64,000 bases of DNA from JAGNLV01 sp964612145 (GTDB taxonomy: Bacteria; Zixibacteria; MSB-5A5; GN15; FEB-12), in the NCBI GenBank assembly GCA_964612145.1, contig CAZTBP010000006.1, positions 131,391 to 195,390 of the forward strand, in the 5' to 3' direction. Numbering within the stretch: position 1 is the first letter of the stretch; every line of letters begins with the position of its first letter. The notes below the pieces were generated by a model. It was not told where the DNA came from and made no database searches. It saw only the letters and a list, made by a program, of their open reading frames with translations. Shown here piece after piece: positions 56,657 to 63,818 of this stretch. The translations under genes and the position numbers were made by a program.

Positions 56657-57774
56657 GAAAAGTACCGGACCCGAGGGCCCTCGCATTGACGGCTATCCTT
56701 GCCATTACCCTGGCACTGCTGCCTGGACGCAGCCCCGATGCCGACGACGGTAACTACCGGACCTCGCCGCACGGTTCCACGCAGGACGGCGTCCTCCGAC
56801 TTACCGACCAGCCCCGGGGCAGCTGCGCCCAGTGCCACAGCTCTCACGACCTCGTCGGCAGCAATCCCTACGGCCTGTTCGAACCAAACTCCAACCAGTT
56901 GTGCTTTGCCGCATCTGCCGGAGGCTGCCATGCTGACATGCCCACCGGCGGCACCGCCGGCTACCCCGCCCAGGAATCCGACCGACTCCCGATCGGATCC
57001 AGCGACCCCGGCTACTTCGAATTCAACAGCGGCGGCGTGCGCATTCCCGGTGTGCAGAACCATGTCCGCTGGCCCGGACGACTCGTATGGGAAAACAACC
57101 TCTTCTCTCCACACTACTACGACCAGGACATGCCGATCAAAGATTTCTACGGCAACGGCTCCTGTCAAAACTGCCACGATCCTCACGGCACCGACGCCCC
57201 CCACGACATGCTCGACACCACCTACGCCGGCGTCGTCGGCAGCGAAACCGGCTTCCTGCCGGAGAACTACGCCCTGTGCCTCGAGTGCCACAACGTCGAT
57301 GGCCCGGTCGGAATGGACGACACCTCACTCACCATCTCATACTACTACGACCGATCCATCAACCCGGACAACCGCAGCGGTCACGGATTCCTCTCCGGCG
57401 GCGGCTACGTCCCCGCCGGCGCCCGGATGCCCTGCTACAACTGCCACAACCCGCACGGCTCCCAGGGCAACGGCGGACTCGGCGGCAACCGCTACCTGCT
57501 CAGCGATCAGCGACCCGGCTGGTACGGACTTACCGACATCCGCAATGATAGCACCCAGGTGCGCCGCTTCTGCTTCGGCTGCCACCCGTCATCCGACCAG
57601 GCCCAGGTGCCGGATCCCGTGGAGGGGATCACTCTTCCACCATTGTCATCCACCGTCGGCGCCCATCACTCAAATTCATCGGCACATTGCTATAACTGCC
57701 ACGGAAGCGACTATTCGACGCCAACGTCATTTAATGTCCATAACCCGGCTCCCGGTCACGGAGGCGGTCAGTGA
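56641..57774 (+). CDS. Secreted multiheme cytochrome with a CX7CH variant
   Basis: From the ATG at 56641 the protein has 377 residues, with an N-terminal hydrophobic segment (about 14-28) serving as signal. Six CXXCH motifs are present (CAQCH, CQNCH, CLECH, CYNCH, CFGCH, CYNCH). Between the first and second is CFAASAGGCH, in which seven residues separate the cysteines. This stands where a paired LCxxCH would be expected. ARMPCYNCHNPHGSQ and SCQNCHDPHGT are typical doubled-CXXCH contexts. An ATG nine bases earlier is an alternative start. Whether the variant binds heme is unknown. Confidence 0.88.
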   Translation: MSQHVRKVPDPRALALTAILAITLALLPGRSPDADDGNYRTSPHGSTQDGVLRLTDQPRGSCAQCHSSHDLVGSNPYGLFEPNSNQLCFAASAGGCHADMPTGGTAGYPAQESDRLPIGSSDPGYFEFNSGGVRIPGVQNHVRWPGRLVWENNLFSPHYYDQDMPIKDFYGNGSCQNCHDPHGTDAPHDMLDTTYAGVVGSETGFLPENYALCLECHNVDGPVGMDDTSLTISYYYDRSINPDNRSGHGFLSGGGYVPAGARMPCYNCHNPHGSQGNGGLGGNRYLLSDQRPGWYGLTDIRNDSTQVRRFCFGCHPSSDQAQVPDPVEGITLPPLSSTVGAHHSNSSAHCYNCHGSDYSTPTSFNVHNPAPGHGGGQ

Positions 57775-59486
57775 AATTCCTGTTGCTTCCAATAGTCCTC
57801 GCCGCAGTCTGCACTACCTCCTCCTATGCCGGTCGGCTGTACGGCAACGCATCCATCTCCTACGAGCACCTCGAACGAACCGACGACAGCCTGAATGTCT
57901 CCGATGACATCACCCGCGAGTCGCTGATCATAAGCTATGAGGATGCCCTCTTCGTAAAGAACCGCATGCGCCTTACCGCCAACCTCCAGCGCCGCGAATT
58001 CCCTTTCACAGGCTACCGTGAATTCCAGCCAATCTACTATCTCGACCTCAAAAGCTACGGCTACAACATAAACGTCCGCCACTCTCGCTACACCCGCCGA
58101 AGCATCCTTGCCGGAACCACCGGCTTTCTCGACGTCCACCACCGCGACTGGCGCGTCACCACCACCGTCAACTACGACGACTGGCCTGTATTCAACGTCG
58201 TTTACTCCCGGTTAGAGAACTTCGACGACCTCGACCGCTCCCGCTACGACGGCTACAATCGAAACGTCATTCTCGACGGAAACTACACCGTCGGACCGGC
58301 CTCCATCCGCGCCAACTACAACAACCTCAAACGGGTCAACAATACCGCCAACGGACTTGATGCCACCAACGAAACCTACACCGCCACCGGCAGCTTCAGC
58401 AAAAATGTAAACGGCCTTGGATACTTCAGCACCACCTACAACTACTATGACACCCACCAGGAAACCAACGACCTGACCACTCAGAATTCTCTGACACACT
58501 CACTCACATCCCTGCTTTCGGCCACACCGCTGCCATCGCTCTCACTCACCGCCAGTTACTCCGGCCGCTTCACCGAAGCCAGCCGCCGCGCAATCGAACT
58601 TAAAAGCGATGACCAGAACATGACCGCCCGGCTGGAATATTCCCCGGTTTCCTACATTAGCGCCTTTGCGAACAAAGGCTACCAGATTAACGCTCAAAGC
58701 AATGACTTTTCGATCGTTGAATATCTGACCCTCGGCGCCACCGCCACTCGCTACCTGCACCGCGGTATCGAGTCCCGACTGACTGCCAACCGAACCACTT
58801 TCCAGCAGTCCCAGAGACTGATTACCGTGCGCGACAGCCTCGGCAATGTCATCCGTACCTTTAACGACGGCGACTACACGGTCGATACCTACAATGCCTC
58901 GTTTAATTTCAGCCCCCGACCATACATCAGAACCTATCTCGACCTCACAATGACCTACAACCACGATCCCCTCGACGAGGACCGCCGCTACCAGTTAACC
59001 CGGTCACTCGACGCCCGGATAGACTTCACCCGACGGCTCCAGGGACGCTTTACCTTCACCTCCATCTACGACGGCAGCGTCCTCAAACTCACATCAGCAT
59101 TTTCCGAAAACTACAACGTCGGACTGACCTACAACCCGTTCACTACCATGAATTTCAACCTGACCTACATCTATAATAGATACACGACAGCAATCAGGTC
59201 CGAGAACGAATCAATAACCGGCTACATGAGCTATTCCTATCGCCGCGCTTTTACCCTCTATCTCTCGTATAACGACCGCAATGAAAGGCGCCGGCGCATC
59301 CGCGCTCTGCAGCCCGCGCTCCCCGAAGTCGACATAAACCCGTCGACCATCAACGGCCAGATCACTATCTACCTCAGTCGCAAAACGACACTGGCCGTCT
59401 CTTATCTGAAAACTGAATCGCAAAACACAAATGGCATTGACATATCCGATGAATCGATTCAAACTGTGGTAACGATACAGATATGA
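57771..59486 (+). CDS. Large outer-membrane beta-barrel of the cytochrome operon
   Basis: The GTG start overlaps the preceding stop (GTGA). The 571-residue product has a signal peptide (1-20, ending YA) and, from end to end, amphipathic strands with Tyr/Arg/Asn-rich turns (RLYGNASISYEHLE, FNVVYSRLENF, LTYIYNRYTTA), finishing with strand TVVTIQI. The size would allow roughly 20 or more strands. It has no CXXCH. Its place among multiheme cytochromes suggests a porin-cytochrome sheath analogous to MtrB or OmbB, but I see no clear sequence match to either. Confidence 0.78.
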   Translation: MKFLLLPIVLAAVCTTSSYAGRLYGNASISYEHLERTDDSLNVSDDITRESLIISYEDALFVKNRMRLTANLQRREFPFTGYREFQPIYYLDLKSYGYNINVRHSRYTRRSILAGTTGFLDVHHRDWRVTTTVNYDDWPVFNVVYSRLENFDDLDRSRYDGYNRNVILDGNYTVGPASIRANYNNLKRVNNTANGLDATNETYTATGSFSKNVNGLGYFSTTYNYYDTHQETNDLTTQNSLTHSLTSLLSATPLPSLSLTASYSGRFTEASRRAIELKSDDQNMTARLEYSPVSYISAFANKGYQINAQSNDFSIVEYLTLGATATRYLHRGIESRLTANRTTFQQSQRLITVRDSLGNVIRTFNDGDYTVDTYNASFNFSPRPYIRTYLDLTMTYNHDPLDEDRRYQLTRSLDARIDFTRRLQGRFTFTSIYDGSVLKLTSAFSENYNVGLTYNPFTTMNFNLTYIYNRYTTAIRSENESITGYMSYSYRRAFTLYLSYNDRNERRRRIRALQPALPEVDINPSTINGQITIYLSRKTTLAVSYLKTESQNTNGIDISDESIQTVVTIQI

Positions 59487-60085
59487 AAAAGCAAACACAC
59501 ATGACACTACTGAAAATCACCGCCATAACCGGCCTTTGCCTGATTTTGGCCTGCGGCACTGCCGGGCGCATGTACGTCAACCCCGAAGCCGACATGGCCT
59601 TTTACCAAAATGTCGGCGTCCTCTCCTTCTCCAACCTCACCTCGGACCGAACCGCCTCAGAAAAAGTCACCTCCAGCTTCATTACCGAACTGCTCATTCT
59701 CGAAACAGTCTCGGTCGCCAACACCGGGGACTTCAACTCCGCCGCCGCAACCATTATCGAAGGCGGCCTGACCAACGCCGTCGAGGAAGTCACCAGCGAA
59801 GAAGCCTTCCTTATCGGCCAGGAAACCGGCGTCGAAGGTATCTTCGTCGGCGCCGTCAAACACTACGGCATGACCCGCTCCGGCCAGGAAGAGTTCCCGC
59901 TGGTCTCAGTCATCGTCCGCTTCATCGACTGCCAGACCGGCCGCGTCGTCTGGAGCTACGAAACCAGCCAGAAAGGCGGCCCGAAATTCCCTGTCTTCTC
60001 CTTTGGCGAAACCCATACCCTCGGCGCCATGACCACGAATGTCTGTCGCGATGTCGCCCAGGCCTTCGGAAAGGTATCCAGGTAA
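59483..60085 (+). CDS. CsgG/LpoB-like lipoprotein 1
   Basis: A 200-residue lipoprotein with lipobox LILA-C24. The body resembles the CsgG/LpoB/GNA1162 alpha-beta fold: NVGVLSFSNLTSDRTASEKV, then FITELLILETVSV, GQETGVEGIFVGAV and GRVVWSYETS. Relatives act as envelope assembly or activator lipoproteins. The start overlaps the barrel stop (ATGA). A second related lipoprotein follows six bases downstream. Confidence 0.82.
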   Translation: MKKQTHMTLLKITAITGLCLILACGTAGRMYVNPEADMAFYQNVGVLSFSNLTSDRTASEKVTSSFITELLILETVSVANTGDFNSAAATIIEGGLTNAVEEVTSEEAFLIGQETGVEGIFVGAVKHYGMTRSGQEEFPLVSVIVRFIDCQTGRVVWSYETSQKGGPKFPVFSFGETHTLGAMTTNVCRDVAQAFGKVSR

Positions 60086-60090
60086 CGGCC

Positions 60091-60672
60091 GTGCGTACGT
60101 TGATTGTAACAGCCACCCTCGGCGCCCTGCTGTTAACCGGCTGTGCCGCCAATATGGACGCCTACAAACGCACCGACCGCCAACTCCCGGCCGGCTCCCG
60201 AATCGGTGTCATCCCGTTCGAAAACCTCAGCAGCGGTGACAACGCCGCCGAAAAAATCACCAACCTCTTCCAGACTCGCCTCAATACCGTGGAACGTCTC
60301 GAAATCATCGAGTACGGCGAACTGTTCGACGGCCTCCGCAAATACCGTATCCGCTCCGCCTCGGCCATGACCTCCGAACAAATCGACTCCCTGTGCGCCC
60401 GCCTGAACCTCGACTACCTCATCGCCGGAGCCGTACTCGAATACGAGGAGCGCGACGACCGCTTCCTGGGCGTGGTCCCGATCGTCTCCTTCAACTGCCG
60501 GTTGATCGAATGTGCCCGGCAAAAAACGGTCTGGGTCGCCACCAACAACGGACGCGGCGACAAAGGCGAACTCGTCTTTGGCATCGGCGCCGTGCGCTCC
60601 GCCGAAGAACTCTCCCGACGTATGGTCAATGCAACCGTCGGCGAAATCGAAAGCCTCTTTGAAAAACGGTAA
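60091..60672 (+). CDS. CsgG/LpoB-like lipoprotein 2
   Basis: The GTG at 60091 gives 193 residues with lipobox LLTG-C18; a much longer in-frame open frame upstream overlaps the previous gene and has arginine-rich shadow composition. The fold pattern matches the preceding lipoprotein: RIGVIPFENLSSGDNAAEKI, TVERLEIIEYGELFDGL, LCARLNLDYLIAGAVLEYE and KTVWVATNNGRG. The two are probably paralogues forming a hetero-oligomer at the outer membrane. Confidence 0.8.
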   Translation: MRTLIVTATLGALLLTGCAANMDAYKRTDRQLPAGSRIGVIPFENLSSGDNAAEKITNLFQTRLNTVERLEIIEYGELFDGLRKYRIRSASAMTSEQIDSLCARLNLDYLIAGAVLEYEERDDRFLGVVPIVSFNCRLIECARQKTVWVATNNGRGDKGELVFGIGAVRSAEELSRRMVNATVGEIESLFEKR

Positions 60673-60679
60673 CCCCACT

Positions 60680-61663
60680 ATGCCCCGCCTCGGCTTCATC
60701 CTCCTTCTCATCCTTCCCGCCCTGACCACCCGCTCCGGCCTCGCCCAAAGCGAAGGCGACATCCTCAACCGAAACATCACTATCAATGCCATCGTCAACC
60801 ACGACGGCTGGGGCAACAACCTGCGCGGACCATCCTCCGCCTTCTTCGATCACAAGGCCCTCGAGCTCTTCGTTACCGACGCCGGCAACAACCGCGTCGT
60901 CGTCTACGATGAAACCCTCCACCCCAAATTCTCCTTCAAACACTTCGTCCCCAGCCGTCGCACCGGAGAAATGATCCCCGGCGAACCAAGCCGACTCGTC
61001 GTCAATTCCCACGGCGAAATATTTGTCATCGACAATATCGTGGATTTCATCGATGTCCTCGACTATCGCGGCACCGCCATCGACCGCATCCACCTTGACT
61101 CCCTCCTCGGCGACACCAGCATACAAATCAAACCCCAGGCGATAGCCGTCGATGCCAACGACCGCCTCTATGTCGCCTCCACCGGCGACATCTCCGCCCT
61201 GTTTATCCTCAACGACCACTTCGATCTCATCCGCGTCATCGACAACGAGTCCGCCGACATCCCACTCTTCAAATCACTTATGGCCCTGACCGTCTTCGAA
61301 GACAAAATCTACACCACCGACCTCCACGCCGTCCCCGCCATGAAAGTCTTCGACACCTCCGGCGCCTACCTCTATGGCTTCGGCGCCCACGATATCGAAC
61401 GATCCGACGTCTCCTTCCCCAGCGCCATCGATGTCATGAAATCCGCCAACGGCAAAATTACCATCTGGGTCGTCGACGGCCTCCGCCAAGTAGTCAAAGT
61501 CTACCACCACGACGGCGAGTTTCTCGCCCATGTCGGCGGCTTCGGCTATAAACCAGGCGAATTCCAGTACCCCTCCGGTATCGCCGCCTACGGCGACACG
61601 GTCGTCTTCATCTCCGAACGGGCCGGCAACCGCATCCAGCGCCTCCGCATCAACCGCGATTGA
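60680..61663 (+). CDS. Secreted NHL-repeat beta-propeller protein
   Basis: A 327-residue protein with a signal peptide (about 1-22, ending LAQ). NHL-type blades repeat through the body, with SSAFFDHKALELFVTDAGNN, RLVVNSHGEIFVIDNIVDF, IAVDANDRLYVASTG and YPSGIAAYGDTVVFISERAG. Last gene of the nine-gene operon, eight bases after the lipoprotein. As I recall, an NHL-repeat gene also neighbours omcS in Geobacter, which makes this association meaningful rather than accidental. Confidence 0.85.
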   Translation: MPRLGFILLLILPALTTRSGLAQSEGDILNRNITINAIVNHDGWGNNLRGPSSAFFDHKALELFVTDAGNNRVVVYDETLHPKFSFKHFVPSRRTGEMIPGEPSRLVVNSHGEIFVIDNIVDFIDVLDYRGTAIDRIHLDSLLGDTSIQIKPQAIAVDANDRLYVASTGDISALFILNDHFDLIRVIDNESADIPLFKSLMALTVFEDKIYTTDLHAVPAMKVFDTSGAYLYGFGAHDIERSDVSFPSAIDVMKSANGKITIWVVDGLRQVVKVYHHDGEFLAHVGGFGYKPGEFQYPSGIAAYGDTVVFISERAGNRIQRLRINRD

Positions 61664-61810
61664 TCAACCCTTTCTGGTCAATCAACCAATACCGAACTGT
61701 ACACTTTAACCCGATCAATACAATACAAACAAGTATACTTTCGGCAATGAATCACCCCTGAATACTTACCCCAAAAGGCTCAACTTTGTCATGTAAATGT
61801 CATTTTCACC

Positions 61811-61839
61811 TTGACAAATCGGACCTTTTCCCTTAGTTT
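61811..61839 (+). promoter_or_regulatory. Candidate upstream promoter of the stand-alone cytochrome
   Basis: TTGACA at 61811-61816 and TAGTTT at 61834-61839 with a 17-base spacer, inside the shared string CACCTTGACAA. Use of it would leave a leader of about 260 bases. Confidence 0.4.
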
Positions 61840-61970
61840 TAAGCCCAGAAAACGAAATCAGAACCCGTGAAATTAACCTGACTGAGTCGACTCGCAAATT
61901 AATTCCGGACCCGTGAGTAAAGCCTCAAACAACTGAAACAAAACTATATTAACAAATTTTTTGCAATGGC

Positions 61971-61988
61971 TTGTGACAATAATCACAA
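61971..61988. promoter_or_regulatory. Perfect CRP/FNR-type palindrome TTGTGA-N6-TCACAA
   Basis: TTGTGA and TCACAA flank CAATAA. It is centred about 65-75 bases upstream of the TATAAT box at 62044-62049, as expected for an activator of a promoter lacking a good -35. Confidence 0.6.
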
Positions 61989-62043
61989 TACCGGATTTCC
62001 AAGGTCAGCAAACTCCTGTTCTATTTTCAACAAGAACAGATTC

Positions 62044-62049
62044 TATAAT
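62044..62049 (+). promoter_or_regulatory. TATAAT -10 box of the stand-alone cytochrome
   Basis: Perfect -10 hexamer with no recognisable -35 at 16-18 bases upstream, about 56 bases before the ATG. The combination with the palindrome at 61971-61988 suggests activator dependence. Confidence 0.5.
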
Positions 62050-62105
62050 CCTACACTCATTCACTACGGGCAAACTACAACCCGAAGAAACTGGAGGAAC
62101 GTAGC

Positions 62106-63161
62106 ATGAAGAAGGCTATCCTTCTCGCAATCGCTGCGATGGCCATTCTCGCTGTTAGCGCAATCGCTGGTGATTACCACACCGGCGCCTCGCTGGCATG
62201 CGGCGAATGCCACGTTATGCACTACAGCCAGACCCACGGCTACAACGCCGATGGCGGCGGCTTCACCGTCGATCTCGGTGCGACCGGACCGTACCACTTC
62301 CTGCTCCGCAACGAAATCAACGCACTCTGCCTCGAATGCCACGATGGTTCGAGCTTTGCGCCCGACGTTCTCGCCACTAACGGCGGAACTGTCCCGACCA
62401 ACGGCCGACAGGCCGGTGCCCTGAACCGTGACAACGTCGCCCCGTACTTCGACGCGACCGGTCACACCCTCAACAGCACCGACATCGCTCCGGGAGGCAC
62501 CTGGAGCAACCCCGACGGCCTCAACTGCGTCAACTGCCACCAGCAGCACGGTTACGGCGGCTTCGTCGCCGCAGGCAACAACCCCTACCGTAACCTCCTG
62601 TACAACGCCGGTGGCGTCGCTGGCCCGGGCCTCTCATACGCCGTCGGTACCAACGACCTGACCAAAGATGTCTTCGAACCGTCCGCTACCTTCGGCGGCG
62701 ACCACTACGACATCCAGAACGTCTTCTTCAACGAGCCCAGCCAGACCGCGTCCGCTCTCGGCACCTGGTGCAAAGGCTGCCATACCGACTTCCACGGCTC
62801 GTCGGCCGACGCTAACATGCGTAACACCGCCGCCGCAGCCGGAACCGAATGGCTCCGTCACCCCACTGCCGATGCTGACATCGGTAGCGTTGGTGGTGGC
62901 CACTCCTCCCTCGGCGTCTTCTCCGGTCATGCCTACCGCGTTCAGGTCATGAGCGCCTCCGGCGACTGGGGCACCTGGGGTGCCGCCTGGGCAACCGCCC
63001 CGACCGACCTCACCCCGAGCTGCATGAGCTGCCACAAAGCTCACGGCAACCAGAACGCCTTCGGCCTCATCTGGGCCACCGGCACTGCCAACTGGGGTGA
63101 AAACGGCGACGGTTCGCAGTACATCGATCTCTGCGGCCAGTGCCACGTTCAGGGTGGTTGA
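62106..63161 (+). CDS. Secreted hexaheme cytochrome, OmcS-like paralogue 2
   Basis: A 351-residue protein with a signal peptide (1-21, ending AIAG), no lipobox, and six CXXCH motifs: CGECH, CLECH, CVNCH, CKGCH, CMSCH, CGQCH. Contexts follow the order seen in OmcS as I recall it: CHVMH first, LCLECH second, NCVNCHQQHG third, WCKGCHTDFH with a following LRHP fourth, CMSCHKAHG fifth, and a C-terminal CGQCH sixth. GGAGG stands upstream of the ATG. It is monocistronic, flanked by its own promoter region and terminator, so strong regulated expression as an extracellular electron carrier or filament subunit is likely. Confidence 0.92.
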   Translation: MKKAILLAIAAMAILAVSAIAGDYHTGASLACGECHVMHYSQTHGYNADGGGFTVDLGATGPYHFLLRNEINALCLECHDGSSFAPDVLATNGGTVPTNGRQAGALNRDNVAPYFDATGHTLNSTDIAPGGTWSNPDGLNCVNCHQQHGYGGFVAAGNNPYRNLLYNAGGVAGPGLSYAVGTNDLTKDVFEPSATFGGDHYDIQNVFFNEPSQTASALGTWCKGCHTDFHGSSADANMRNTAAAAGTEWLRHPTADADIGSVGGGHSSLGVFSGHAYRVQVMSASGDWGTWGAAWATAPTDLTPSCMSCHKAHGNQNAFGLIWATGTANWGENGDGSQYIDLCGQCHVQGG

Positions 63162-63189
63162 TCAAACCAGCCAATTATTGTGACTTATG

Positions 63190-63285
63190 TCTTCGAAAAC
63201 ACATGTCTCGTGAGGCTTAGATATTGTGAATCTTATGTCTTATGAAGCTTGACTCTTGTGAAGCATGGATCTCGTGAAGCATAGC
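63190..63285. repeat. Array of six 16-base tandem repeats
   Basis: Six consecutive 16-base units begin at 63190, 63206, 63222, 63238, 63254 and 63270. The last three are closest (for example TCTTATGAAGCTTGAC, TCTTGTGAAGCATGGA, TCTCGTGAAGCATAGC) with consensus TCTYRTGAAGCWTRRM. The first and third diverge more. A partial seventh unit may precede it. The array lies between the cytochrome stop and its terminator, so it is probably transcribed in the 3' untranslated region. Confidence 0.75.
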
Positions 63286-63287
63286 GA

Positions 63288-63315
63288 GGAGGGCCCTTGG
63301 AGGGCCCTCCTTCTT
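63288..63315 (+). terminator. Rho-independent terminator of the stand-alone cytochrome
   Basis: GGAGGGCCCT (63288-63297) and AGGGCCCTCC (63301-63310) form a perfect ten-base stem with a TGG loop, followed by TTCTT. Confidence 0.8.
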
Positions 63316-63818
63316 CATATAAGCAGGATAATTACACCGATCAAGAAGAACCCCAAAAGAGCAAGACCCCTGGTACCTGCACGGCGGTCGGGCACCCATA
63401 GCAACGCGGCGGGATCCCCTCCAAAAAAACTCTCAAGGTGCCGCACTTAAGGGGGGGGACTGCGAGTCCGCTTCATTTGAAGCTATCGTACCCATCTCTT
63501 CAACCACAAGTACATTTTTGCGCGGGTCCCATAGAAGCCCCCCAGGCGATGGTCCACCGGACCGTTTCTTTTGCGCAATTCTTCCGGAATCGTAGACGGA
63601 GATCAAGGGAAACGAAACCCCTGGACACTTGCACCGAAAACCCTTACAAAACAAAACCCGCGAAACTGGTATATGAAGCTAACGCAGAAAAGCCTCCCGA
63701 CTACCAAATCGAAGTGACACGGCGATACAGAAACGGTGGCTTTAGTGATTTCGGTCGGGGAGTTGCCCACACGATAGTTCTGGCTCCCCCTCATAAACGA
63801 TACAGGTTTGGGCATGAG
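63316..63818. other. Intergenic stretch without a recognised gene
   Basis: About 500 bases containing only short frames on both strands with no ribosome site, repeats of charged or proline-rich shadow composition, and a run of seven G near 63450. I see no tRNA, no terminator beyond the one at its left edge and no mobile-element boundary. Confidence 0.5.

Larger units (their letters stand above)
61664..62105. other. Regulatory intergenic region before the stand-alone cytochrome
   Basis: No gene. It holds a TTGACA-based promoter candidate, a perfect ten-base palindrome GAGTCGACTC (61884-61893), two copies of ACCCGTGA (near 61863 and 61910), a perfect CRP-like site and a perfect TATAAT box. This unusually long AT-rich control region suggests elaborate regulation of the downstream cytochrome. 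Confidence 0.7.

Noticed and set aside
59536..60090. N-terminal extension of the second LpoB-like lipoprotein
   Set aside because: The frame is open upstream but arginine-rich shadow sequence; the GTG at 60091 gives a proper lipoprotein signal peptide.
63190..63285. Possible CRISPR array
   Set aside because: The period is only 16 bases with no spacer/repeat division and no cas genes nearby; a simple tandem repeat fits better.
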